Part shown: positions 7,428 through 15,288 of the stretch, piece after piece
Numbering within the stretch: position 1 is the first letter of the stretch
Layout: every line of letters begins with the position of its first letter
From: JBEKZQ01 sp049509675
GTDB taxonomy: Bacteria; Planctomycetota; Planctomycetia; Pirellulales; Thermoguttaceae
Length of the DNA: 15,711 nucleotides
Direction of reading: 5' to 3'
NCBI GenBank assembly: GCA_049509675.1
Contig: JBEKZQ010000097.1
Span: forward strand, 1 to 15,711
Position numbers and translations under genes: made by a program
The notes under the pieces: generated by a model
What the model was told of the DNA's origin: nothing
The model's database searches: none
What the model saw: only the letters and a program-made list of their open reading frames with translations

Positions 7428-7646
7428 TCGAGAGCAGACCTTGCGGCAAATCGCCAAGCGACCAGAGACGCACCGCCAACGGGAAAACAACACTTGCAGT
7501 GGAGGGAAACTAAAAGAAGTCCAACACAATGATCATTCGCAAAATGGTAGGCGGTGGTCGGCGAACCTCACAACGAGAATTGCCACGAGGATTGGTCGTC
7601 CTCACCGCGCCCGACCAGCCCAACGTTCTTGGCCCAGGTCCGCAGG
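7428..7646. other. Junction region at the right edge of the restriction-modification cassette
   Basis: These 219 nt separate the methyltransferase stop from the 3' end of the HD-GYP gene. The composition returns to host-like high GC at about 7550. An ATG at 7529 opens a short frame that runs antisense into the phosphodiesterase gene and shows no recognisable protein. I see no terminal inverted repeat, integrase gene, tRNA or direct repeat matching the left side, so the route of insertion is not visible. Confidence 0.5.
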
Positions 7647-8885
7647 CTATTCGACGTCCACGTACGCCATGCGGATCTTGATCACGTCCTCGCGGGACGC
7701 GAGGAAGGCGTCCAGGACCTTGGGATCGAAATGCGTGCCGCGTCCCTCCTCCATGATCGCAAAGCAGCGATCCAGGGGAAATGCCGGCTTATAAGGCCGC
7801 TTGCTGCTCAGCGCGTCGAAGACGTCGGCCGCGGCGGTGATGCGTCCGGCCAGCGGGATGTCCTCGCCGGCCAGGCCCAGAGGGTAGCCCGTGCCGTCCC
7901 ATTTCTCGTGGTGCGTCAGCGCGATCTTGGCCGCCATGGTAATGATGGGAGAACTGGCAACGTCCATGATCATTTCGCCCAGGAAGGTGTGCGCCTTCAT
8001 AGTCCGCCATTCGTCGCCGGACATCGGCTCAAACGTCTGCTTGCCGTAGAGGCTGTGCTTCTGCATGATCTCGATTTCCTCGGGGGAGAGCTTCCCGGGC
8101 TTCAGCAGAATCATGTCGGGGATGCCGATCTTTCCCATGTCGTGCAGCGGAGCGGCGTGCTCGATGAGTTCGACGACATCCCCCGCCAGCCCCATCTGCC
8201 GGGCGATGATTCCGGCGTAGCATCCCACGCGGATGACGTGCCGGCCGGTCTCGTTATCGCGGTACTCCGCCGCGCGGCCCAGGCAGTGAATCAGTTCCAG
8301 CCGGGAGGCGGCCAGTTCGGCCGTCCGCCGTTGCACCGCGCACTCCAACTCATGCGCGTAGTTCTTCAGATGATCGTGATGCATCTTGACCAGCAAGGCG
8401 TTGCGAACCCGCACGACCAGTTCCGCCGAGTTCACCGGCTTGCCCAGGAAATCGGTGGCGCCCAGGGTCAAGGCCTGGAGCTTGGTCGACTCATTGTCGT
8501 CGGCCGTGAGCACAATGATGGGAATGAAGCTCAGTTTCTCGTCGTCCCGCACTTGTTTGAGGATTTCCAAGCCGCTGATCTCAGGCATCATGATGTCCAA
8601 GAGAATCACGTCGGGCATTTCCCTGGCGATCATCGCTTTGACCGGCCGCGGATCGGTGCTGGTGACGAAGTGCTGGTAACCGGCCAGCTTCAGATGTTTC
8701 TGGACGACCTTGATGTTGATCGGCTCGTCGTCCACGATCAGGACCTTGGCCGTCTCGCTCAAGGTGCCCAGCAGCGCGGCCCGCCGAGTCGGGGCGGGCG
8801 GCGCCGCAGGCTCGCTGGCGTGCGCCGGCGAGTCTTGGCGCCAGGTGTCAGTGGAAGACGCTAAAGTCAAATCGGCGGCTGCCAT
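7647..8885 (-). CDS. Response regulator with HD-GYP domain, probable cyclic-di-GMP phosphodiesterase (RpfG type)
   Basis: In this 412-residue cytoplasmic protein the REC domain (about 46-165) has D52 and D53 in IVDDEP, phosphoacceptor D97 in LLDIMMPE, T127 and K149. A helical linker with coiled-coil character (165-200) leads to the HD-GYP domain (about 200-400). This shows H248 and D249 in LHDMGKIGIPD and the signature HHEKWDGTGYP at 325-335, so both the HD pair and a GYP motif are intact. HD-GYP enzymes hydrolyse cyclic-di-GMP to pGpG or GMP, and phosphorylation of REC should control activity. The start at 8885 is supported by AGGAG 8 nt upstream. The gene is divergent from the TonB receptor operon, whose kinase is a plausible phosphodonor. 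Its REC resembles the stand-alone regulator at 14819. The first 45 residues are low-complexity and rich in A, P and S. Confidence 0.95.
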   Translation of the reverse strand: MAAADLTLASSTDTWRQDSPAHASEPAAPPAPTRRAALLGTLSETAKVLIVDDEPINIKVVQKHLKLAGYQHFVTSTDPRPVKAMIAREMPDVILLDIMMPEISGLEILKQVRDDEKLSFIPIIVLTADDNESTKLQALTLGATDFLGKPVNSAELVVRVRNALLVKMHHDHLKNYAHELECAVQRRTAELAASRLELIHCLGRAAEYRDNETGRHVIRVGCYAGIIARQMGLAGDVVELIEHAAPLHDMGKIGIPDMILLKPGKLSPEEIEIMQKHSLYGKQTFEPMSGDEWRTMKAHTFLGEMIMDVASSPIITMAAKIALTHHEKWDGTGYPLGLAGEDIPLAGRITAAADVFDALSSKRPYKPAFPLDRCFAIMEEGRGTHFDPKVLDAFLASREDVIKIRMAYVDVE

Positions 8886-9150
8886 GGGAGAGCTCCTGCA
8901 AACCGTGCTGCAAAGGTGACCAAGAAAGAATAGGTCGTCGCGCGTGTCGCGGCGGGATTTTGTGGGACGTCACATTGTAGCGATCTTGCCTCCTGTAACG
9001 TCTGGTGGGGCCACAACCGACGCGAAACCGCCGCCGGGCCCGGTTTCTTCACCTTCGAGCAGGCCGTGAACTGTCGAAAAGGAAATACAGCGGGCCGACC
9101 GGGGCGGTTATCGGTTTTCTGCCGCGCAATGGGCAGACAGGGAAGTCACC
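8886..9150. promoter_or_regulatory. Divergent control region between the HD-GYP and TonB receptor genes
   Basis: This 265-nt region must hold promoters for both directions, but I find no strong match to sigma70 hexamers. On the minus strand TACAAT (8974-8979) resembles a -10 element without a good -35. The clearest structure is an inverted repeat, GAAACCG (9024-9030) and CGGTTTC (9041-9047), with a 10-nt GC-rich loop. It could form an RNA hairpin in the leader of the receptor gene. No run of T follows it, so it is not an obvious terminator. I looked for cobalamin and cyclic-di-GMP riboswitch core motifs and saw none. Confidence 0.4.
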
Positions 9151-11532
9151 ATGGGTTCATCGAGGCCACCACCAATTCTCTGGGCTTGCCTCCCCGCCTT
9201 GTGGTTCGCGCTGCTGCCCGCTGGGGCGGCGGGCGATGCGCCCGGCCCCGCACCGGCCCCGGCCGCGCCGCCGGCCAACTCTGCGAAAGTCGACGACCTG
9301 CTGGACCTCGACATCGATCAGCTCTCCAAAGTACACGTCAACACGACGTCGCAGGCGACGAACCTGAACGCGCCCTCGACACAGGTCGGTTCCGGCGCCG
9401 ACGATTTCAGCGACGCGGCCACCACCGGAGAACTCGCCCGGCAGGCGCCCAGCGTCAGCACGCGGAAAACCTCGGCCATGAATCTCGATCCGCGCGTCCG
9501 CGGTTACAATTCCGGCGAGCTCAACGCAACGGCCAACGGCATGAGCGAAGTGAAGACCCGCCTGGACATCGACTCGGTGTTCAGCCAAATCGATCCGGGC
9601 ATCGTTTCGGACCTGACGGTAATCGATGGGCCCTACTCGTCGCTGTACGGGCCGGGCTTCGCTTTCCTGGTGGCGGATCTGCTTTCCCCGCCCCGCTACG
9701 CCAACGGCCCGCAGGGCCATAGCGAAACGTCGTTCGTCTACGGCACCAACGGCCAGACGCTCTACGCCCGCGAGAACGTGTTGGGCGGCGGCCGCGACTG
9801 GGGCTTTTGTTTCAGCTATGGCCTCCGCGACGGCAACGACTACTACAGCGGCGGCGCCCATCCCGAGAAGATCCCCTCCAGCTATCAGAAATGGGACGAC
9901 TTGTTCACCGTCAGCGCCGACGTCTCGCCGGGGGCACGCATCCAGTTCGATTACTTGCGGACCGAAATGAACGGAGTGCTTTTGCCGGGAGTAGTGTATG
10001 ACCTGGACAATTCCACGAACAACCAGTTCAACCTCCGCTATATCGTCCAGGAGGACCCCAAAGGCCCGCGGCAAATGCTGCTGCAAGCCTGGTTTCAACA
10101 GACGAACTACCGCGGCGACGCCTCGCGCCCCTCGAAGCAAGACTTCTACTACCAGTTCTTTACCCTGCCGGCTACGACCGTCGGCTATGATCCGGTGAAC
10201 ACCGTCGGCCAAGGCCAATCGGAATCGACCGGCGTGCGGTTGTTGCGCACCTTCGGCGAGCGCGATGCGCCGCAATGGACCATCGGCGCCGACTGGCGGC
10301 GGACCCAACAGGCTTACCAGGAAAGGAGTCTCAACGCCGCGGGCCAGGTCGTCCTGGAGGGCGGCGACGTGTACGGCATTCCCAAGTCGCGGATGGACGA
10401 CTGCGGAGTGCTCACCGACGTGCTCTTGCCGATCAGCGAGCGGTTCTCCTTGAACGCGGGCGGACGCCTGGACTACTGCTGGACGGCCCTGGACGTGAAC
10501 GATCCCGTGATCACGCAGTTCAGCGATCCATCGTACACATACTACGATGCCGGACTCAATGAACCGCACGATCTGCTGGGCATGGCCTATCTTACCGCCA
10601 AGATCAAACTCAGCCCGCAGTGGACGTTCAACGCGGGCACCGCCTTTGCCATGCGGATGCCCGACCTGGCGGAGCTCTACGACGACTATCCCTTTGTGCC
10701 GATCGCCAACTGCGGCAATAGCAATCCGGGCGGGTTATCGACGTTGCGGCCCGAAAAAGACGTGCAGTTCGACGTGGGGTTGAGGTCGGACGAGAAGCGG
10801 GTTTCCTATGGCGTGCGGGGGTTCTGCGCGATCATCCATGACTACATCCTTCCGGTGTCGGCCTATGTCGCTCCGGCCATTCCGCCGGGCGACGCGACCC
10901 ACGCGCTGGGCCGCGATTTCAGCGCGTTCCCCCCCTCGCAACGGTCCGATCTCGGCTCCGACAGCAAGAACGCCGACCAGAATCAAGCGGTTTATGAGTA
11001 CGAGAACGTCGACCTGGTGACGCTGGCCGGCGGCGATCTGTTCGCAGAGGTCCGACTGCTCGACTGGCTTTCCGTGTACGGCAACCTCGCCTATGTGCGC
11101 GGCACCAATTGGCATCCCGTGGTCTTCCTGCAATCTCCCACAACGACTGCCAACGGGCAAGGAACGCTCGTGCCGATCGGACATTCGGAGGGGTTGCTCA
11201 ACATGTATCCGTTCAACAGTACGCTGGCGCTGCGCGTGTTCGAGCCGAAGACGGAGCGTTGGCACGTGGAGTTCTCCGTGCGGATGGTCGCGGCCCAGGA
11301 TTACGTGGCCGACAGTTTGGCCGAATTGCCCACGCCCGGTTTCATCACCTGTGCCCTGCGCGGACACTACCGAGTCAATAAGAATTTGCGCTTGACGATG
11401 GCCGTGGAAAACCTGTTGAACACGGCATACGTCGAACCTGGTTCGTTGGTCATCGTGAACAGCCAGGGCGTACCAACGTTTGTCAAGGAACCGGGAATCG
11501 GGGCGATGTTCGGCGTCGACGCGCGGTTCTGA
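9151..11532 (+). CDS. TonB-dependent outer membrane receptor
   Basis: In this 793-residue protein a signal peptide (hydrophobic about 9-27) is followed by a proline/alanine-rich linker. Next comes a VDDLLDLDIDQLSKVHVNTTS segment (47-67), of a type often found before the plug in this receptor group. The plug spans about 85-185, with RVRGYN (115-120) and VIDGPYSSLYGPG (157-169). The rest reads as alternating beta strands of a 22-strand barrel, and the protein ends in phenylalanine, as expected for BAM recognition. Such receptors import a scarce ligand through the outer membrane using TonB/ExbBD energy; neither the ligand nor a TonB gene is visible here. AGGGAAG (9139-9145) sets the start at 9151. 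Linkage to YfiR and the kinase downstream suggests that it also has a sensory role. The plug/barrel call is firm; the ligand is unknown. Confidence 0.92.
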   Translation: MGSSRPPPILWACLPALWFALLPAGAAGDAPGPAPAPAAPPANSAKVDDLLDLDIDQLSKVHVNTTSQATNLNAPSTQVGSGADDFSDAATTGELARQAPSVSTRKTSAMNLDPRVRGYNSGELNATANGMSEVKTRLDIDSVFSQIDPGIVSDLTVIDGPYSSLYGPGFAFLVADLLSPPRYANGPQGHSETSFVYGTNGQTLYARENVLGGGRDWGFCFSYGLRDGNDYYSGGAHPEKIPSSYQKWDDLFTVSADVSPGARIQFDYLRTEMNGVLLPGVVYDLDNSTNNQFNLRYIVQEDPKGPRQMLLQAWFQQTNYRGDASRPSKQDFYYQFFTLPATTVGYDPVNTVGQGQSESTGVRLLRTFGERDAPQWTIGADWRRTQQAYQERSLNAAGQVVLEGGDVYGIPKSRMDDCGVLTDVLLPISERFSLNAGGRLDYCWTALDVNDPVITQFSDPSYTYYDAGLNEPHDLLGMAYLTAKIKLSPQWTFNAGTAFAMRMPDLAELYDDYPFVPIANCGNSNPGGLSTLRPEKDVQFDVGLRSDEKRVSYGVRGFCAIIHDYILPVSAYVAPAIPPGDATHALGRDFSAFPPSQRSDLGSDSKNADQNQAVYEYENVDLVTLAGGDLFAEVRLLDWLSVYGNLAYVRGTNWHPVVFLQSPTTTANGQGTLVPIGHSEGLLNMYPFNSTLALRVFEPKTERWHVEFSVRMVAAQDYVADSLAELPTPGFITCALRGHYRVNKNLRLTMAVENLLNTAYVEPGSLVIVNSQGVPTFVKEPGIGAMFGVDARF

Positions 11533-11657
11533 TCCACGCCCTGCGGGAATGAGGAATATCCGGCCTGTACCGATTAATCGCCGCAGGCATTTGCGTGCTA
11601 GATTTTCCAGAGGAGATTCCCTATAGCCGTGGGAGCGGACACCACGGTTCATGCGTT

Positions 11658-12323
11658 GTGAACAAGCTGCCGAGTCCATACCGCTGCGCGCGTACGGTTT
11701 CGGGTCTGCATCTGGCGGGCCTTGACGGTCGGCGGCGCGCGCCCTTGCGGCCCGCACGCTGGTGGACCATTGCGGCCACGATTGCCGCGGCAGCCGCGCT
11801 TTGCGCCTCGCCGCCCTGTGCCCGGGCTCAGCAGGCCGAGCCGCCCCCGCTGCCCAATGAATACACCGTCAAGGCGGTGTTCCTCTATAACTTCGGGCGC
11901 TACGTGGAATGGCCCGGCGCCGCGCTGGGCAATCCCGCCGATCCCTTGGTCATCGGTATTCTGGGAGAAGATTCGTTCGCCGGGGCGCTGGATGAGATCG
12001 CCGCAAAAAAGACCATCCAGGGGCGGCGGATCGTGATCCGGCGTTTTGCTTCCTTGGAGGAGTACCGCCCGCCCTGTCAGATCCTGTTCGTCAGCCGATC
12101 CTTGAAAGGGGATTTGCAGGCCGCGGCGATCAAGAAAACGGCGGGCACGGGAGTTCTGTTGGTCGGCGAGACACCCGGCTTTGCCGAGCTGGGAGGAATC
12201 GCCAATTTCTTCGTGGATGGAGATCGTATTCGTTTCGAAATCAATGCAAGTGCTGCTCGACGGGCACAACTCCGTATGGACGCGAAGCTGCTCAGTCTGG
12301 GGAGACCGGTCGGCGTGCAATAG
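11658..12323 (+). CDS. YfiR-family (DUF4154) periplasmic signalling protein
   Basis: A hydrophobic signal segment (WWTIAATIAAAAALCAS) with probable cleavage after ARA is followed by a mature domain of about 160 residues. That domain begins NEYTVKAVFLYNFGRYVEWP, the hallmark of the YfiR/DUF4154 family, and continues with LVIGILGEDSFAGAL, CQILFVSRS, GVLLVGETPGFAELGGIANFF and RFEINASAARRAQLRMDAKLL. In Pseudomonas, YfiR is a periplasmic inhibitor of the CHASE8-type sensor YfiN; here the likely client is the kinase encoded 76 nt downstream. The mature form has a single cysteine, so the intramolecular disulfides of the Pseudomonas protein cannot form. The start is unresolved. The frame is open from GTG 11595, I list GTG 11658, and TTG 11745 would give the most natural signal peptide. 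None has a good ribosome binding site, and AGGAG at 11611-11615 does not serve any of them. Confidence 0.9.
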   Translation: MNKLPSPYRCARTVSGLHLAGLDGRRRAPLRPARWWTIAATIAAAAALCASPPCARAQQAEPPPLPNEYTVKAVFLYNFGRYVEWPGAALGNPADPLVIGILGEDSFAGALDEIAAKKTIQGRRIVIRRFASLEEYRPPCQILFVSRSLKGDLQAAAIKKTAGTGVLLVGETPGFAELGGIANFFVDGDRIRFEINASAARRAQLRMDAKLLSLGRPVGVQ

Positions 12324-12399
12324 GTGGACGATGGTTGGTAGACGGCCCGCCCCCGCCTTGCACCCGACGCGCGACTTGGAATCCTTATGAGGAGTTGAC

Positions 12400-14793
12400 A
12401 TGCGTAACATACGTCACTGGTCGATCAAGACCAAGCTTGTCCTATTGTCGGTGATGTCGGTGGGTGTGGCCCTGGGCTTGTCATGCGTGGGCGTGACGCT
12501 CTACGAGGTTCGCGCGACGCGGACCTTCAAGACGCAGGCCCTGGCGACGCAAGCGGCGATGCTGGCCTTCAACAGCACGGGGGTGTTGAGCTTTCAGGAC
12601 GTACATGCCGCCCGGCAGCTCTTGGCCTCGTTGCAATCGCAGCCGACCGTGGAATTCGCCTGCCTGTATGACGGCAGCGGCCGCGTGCTGGCGACCTATC
12701 CGGCCGCATCCGGCCTGGTGGCGCCGCCGCCTGAGGCCGCGGCCGATTGCCACTTCACCGATGGCGGCTACGTCGAGATTTTCTATCCCGTGGTCGATCG
12801 CGGCGAGCGAATCGGGACCTTTTTCTTGCGGGCCAATACCGACGACGTGCAGCAGCAAATGCGGCAGTACGTGAAGATCCTGCTGTGCGTGGTGTTCGTG
12901 GCGCTCTCGGTCTCCATGCTGCTGGGGGTCCGCTTGCAGCGCACGATTTCCCGGCCCATCCTGAACCTGGCCGGGGCGGCGGCCAGGATCTCCTCGCACG
13001 GCGACTACGCGATCCGCGTCGAGGAGTCCTCCCACGACGAGTTGGGCACGCTGTGCGCCGAGTTCAACCGGATGTTGGATCGCGTCGAGACCTCGGACCA
13101 GGCCCTGAAAAAGGCCCACGATGAGTTGGAAGACCGCGTCGTCGAGCGGACCGCCGAACTGCGCGAAGAGATCGACCGCCGCGAGAAAACGCAGGCCGAG
13201 CTGGTCCAGGCCAAGAATGCGGCCGAGGCGGCCAATGTTGCCAAGAGCCAGTTCCTGGCAAACATGAGCCACGAAATCCGCACCCCCCTGAATGCCATCA
13301 TCGGCTTCACCGACCTATTGCGCAAGATGGGCGATGAGGGCCAGAGCGAGGAACGCGCCGATTACCTGGAAACCATCCGCACCAGCGGCAGACATCTGCT
13401 GAGCCTGATCAACGATATCCTCGACCTGTCGAAGATCGAAGCCGATCAGCTTCAGATCGAACTGATCCGCTGTTCGCCCAACGCGATCATCGGCGAAGTG
13501 GTCTCGGTGCTTCGCGTCCGGGCCGTGGAAAAAGGCATCGGCCTGAACTATCGTTGGCTGAGCAAGGTGCCCGAGACCATCTCCACCGACCCGGCCCGCT
13601 TCCGTCAACTGTTGATGAACCTGGTGAGCAACGCCGTCAAGTTCACCCGGACGGGCGAAGTCAAAGTGCTGGCCGAACTGCTCAGCGGGCAGCCCGATGC
13701 GAGCCTGGTCGTGCAGGTGATCGACACGGGCATCGGCATCCCCGCCGACAAGTTCGAGGCGATTTTCAACCCCTTTGTGCAGGCCGACAATTCCGTGACC
13801 CGCAAATTCGGCGGCACCGGCCTGGGACTGACGATCTGCCGTCGCGTCGCCAAGGCGCTGGGCGGCCGCATCGAGTTGGCCAGCGAGGTCGGCCGGGGCA
13901 GTACGTTCACGGTCACCCTGCCTACCGGGTCGCTGGCAGGGGTCAACATTCTCGATGCCCCGGTGAGCGACGCCATGCACAGCGTACGGCAGGAACCGCA
14001 AGCGGCCCCGCCGTCGTTGGCCGGGCGCCGCCTGCTCGTGGTTGAGGACGGCGACACGAATCGCAAACTCATTCGCCTGGTGCTGAAGCGGGCCGGCGCC
14101 GACGTGACCACCGCCGAGAACGGACGCATTGGCGCGGACCTGGCCCTGCAAGCCCCCTTCGATCTGATCCTCATGGACATGCAAATGCCGGTCATGGACG
14201 GCTACATGGCCACCACCCTGCTGCGGCAGCAGGGGCTGACCGTGCCGATTTTCGCCCTGACAGCCCACGCCATGAAGGGCGATGAAGAGAAATGCCGGCT
14301 GGCGGGTTGCTCCGGCTACGTGACCAAACCGATCGATGCCGATCTGCTGTTGCGGACGGTGGCCGAGGCGTTGGGGCCGGCCCCCGCTGCCGCGGCCGGC
14401 GCGGCGGCGCCGCCCGATCCGCCGACGGCCGAAAATTCGCCGTCGCGGGAACCGGCCTTACGGTCCACGCTGCCGACCGAGGACCCGGACTTCCGCGAGA
14501 TCGTCGCGGAGTTCGTCGAGCGACTGGACTCGCAAATGGCCGCCATGCAACGGGCGTGCCAGGCCCGGGACCTGCCGGAGTTGGCCTCCCTGGCCCATTG
14601 GCTCAAAGGCGCCGGGGGAACGGCGGGCTTTCCCGCCTTCACCAAACCCGCAAAACACCTGGAAACACTGGTCAAGGACCGGCAATGCGAGGAGATCGAG
14701 GCGGCCGTGTGCGAACTTCTGGACCTGGCCCGGCGGATCGTCGTGCCCCCCGAAATGGCAGCACCCGCGGCAGAACCGCCTTCTGTAAGCTAG
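12400..14793 (+). CDS. Hybrid sensor histidine kinase, CHASE8-like/HAMP/HisKA/HATPase/REC/HPt
   Basis: This 797-residue inner-membrane kinase has transmembrane segments at about 13-35 and 158-178. They flank a periplasmic sensor (about 40-155) whose LATQAAMLAFNSTGVLSFQD and CLYDGSGRVLATYP blocks fit the CHASE8 type. HAMP (about 179-232) and a charged coiled coil (232-280) follow. HisKA carries phospho-accepting H291 in ANMSHEIRTPLN. The ATPase has its N box with N411, G1 at DTGIGI (442-447) and G2 at GGTGLGL (471-477). The REC domain has E549/D550, D593 in LMDMQMP, T621 and K643. The C-terminal HPt has H733 in LAHWLKGAGG. All phosphorelay residues are intact, so it should pass phosphate H291 to D593 to H733 and then to a separate regulator. 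TGAGGAG (12388-12394) precedes the ATG by 5 nt. Neighbours suggest that YfiR controls the periplasmic domain. Confidence 0.95.
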   Translation: MRNIRHWSIKTKLVLLSVMSVGVALGLSCVGVTLYEVRATRTFKTQALATQAAMLAFNSTGVLSFQDVHAARQLLASLQSQPTVEFACLYDGSGRVLATYPAASGLVAPPPEAAADCHFTDGGYVEIFYPVVDRGERIGTFFLRANTDDVQQQMRQYVKILLCVVFVALSVSMLLGVRLQRTISRPILNLAGAAARISSHGDYAIRVEESSHDELGTLCAEFNRMLDRVETSDQALKKAHDELEDRVVERTAELREEIDRREKTQAELVQAKNAAEAANVAKSQFLANMSHEIRTPLNAIIGFTDLLRKMGDEGQSEERADYLETIRTSGRHLLSLINDILDLSKIEADQLQIELIRCSPNAIIGEVVSVLRVRAVEKGIGLNYRWLSKVPETISTDPARFRQLLMNLVSNAVKFTRTGEVKVLAELLSGQPDASLVVQVIDTGIGIPADKFEAIFNPFVQADNSVTRKFGGTGLGLTICRRVAKALGGRIELASEVGRGSTFTVTLPTGSLAGVNILDAPVSDAMHSVRQEPQAAPPSLAGRRLLVVEDGDTNRKLIRLVLKRAGADVTTAENGRIGADLALQAPFDLILMDMQMPVMDGYMATTLLRQQGLTVPIFALTAHAMKGDEEKCRLAGCSGYVTKPIDADLLLRTVAEALGPAPAAAAGAAAPPDPPTAENSPSREPALRSTLPTEDPDFREIVAEFVERLDSQMAAMQRACQARDLPELASLAHWLKGAGGTAGFPAFTKPAKHLETLVKDRQCEEIEAAVCELLDLARRIVVPPEMAAPAAEPPSVS

Positions 14794-14818
14794 AGTTGTA
14801 AGGTGAAGGATCGGATCG

Positions 14819-15259
14819 TTGTGCCGGCACCCCGCAAGACTGCCTCCTATGGTCAATGCAACCTTGGACAATGCGCCGGCGGCCACCCAGTGCCGGCGGG
14901 TCATGATCGTCGATGACGAGCCCATCGTCGTCAAGGTGTTGGGCCTCTACTTGCGGCACGCCGGATTCTCAGACCTGGTCACGACGACGGAGTCCAAGAC
15001 CACGGTCGAGATGATCCGCGCGTTCCGGCCGGACCTCGTGCTGCTGGATATCAACATGCCGGTAGTCAGCGGCTGGGACATCTTGGCCGAGATCCTTGCC
15101 GATCCGCTGCTGGGCGGTTTGCGGGTCATCGTGATCAGCGGCGACAGCGCGGAGACGACCCGAACCCGCGCCCTGGCGCTCGGCGCCAAGGCCATTCTCT
15201 GGAAGCCGATCAAGGACACGGCTTTAGTGGCCGCCGTCCAGGCCGTCTGCGGCGGTTAG
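14819..15259 (+). CDS. Single-domain (CheY-like) response regulator
   Basis: This 146-residue protein consists of a receiver domain only: D32 and D33 in MIVDDEP, phosphoacceptor D77 in LLDINMP, S107 in VISGD and K129 in WKP. There is no output domain, so it acts by protein contact or as an intermediate in a phosphorelay. It follows the hybrid kinase by 25 nt, and the kinase HPt domain is its obvious phosphodonor. The start is a judgement. TTG 14819 is preceded by AAGGTGAAGGA (14800-14810) at 8 nt, whereas ATG 14849 has no ribosome binding site but would give a more typical N-terminus (MVNATLDN). Its receiver resembles that of the HD-GYP protein across the first helix and around the phosphorylation site. 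No terminator is visible after the stop. Confidence 0.93.
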   Translation: MCRHPARLPPMVNATLDNAPAATQCRRVMIVDDEPIVVKVLGLYLRHAGFSDLVTTTESKTTVEMIRAFRPDLVLLDINMPVVSGWDILAEILADPLLGGLRVIVISGDSAETTRTRALALGAKAILWKPIKDTALVAAVQAVCGG

Positions 15260-15288
15260 AACAACGCCTTGTCGCGCAAATCGGGTAA

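Noticed and set aside
7405..7794. Frame of 129 codons overlapping the methyltransferase end and the HD-GYP 3' end, considered as a third cassette gene
   Set aside because: The translation is basic and low-complexity, changes character at the compositional boundary, and ends antisense inside the phosphodiesterase gene.
7554..8864. Long open frame antisense to the HD-GYP gene (436 codons)
   Set aside because: It mirrors a gene with intact catalytic motifs in high-GC DNA, where antisense frames are often open. Its translation shows no domain.
8886..9150. Riboswitch (cobalamin or cyclic-di-GMP class) upstream of the TonB receptor
   Set aside because: A riboswitch would be plausible before a receptor in a cyclic-di-GMP locus, but I could not find the conserved core motifs of either class, only one simple inverted repeat.
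9157..10569. Long antisense frame (470 codons) across the TonB receptor
   Set aside because: It is a shadow of a convincing receptor with plug motifs and a terminal aromatic residue, and it has no recognisable protein features of its own.
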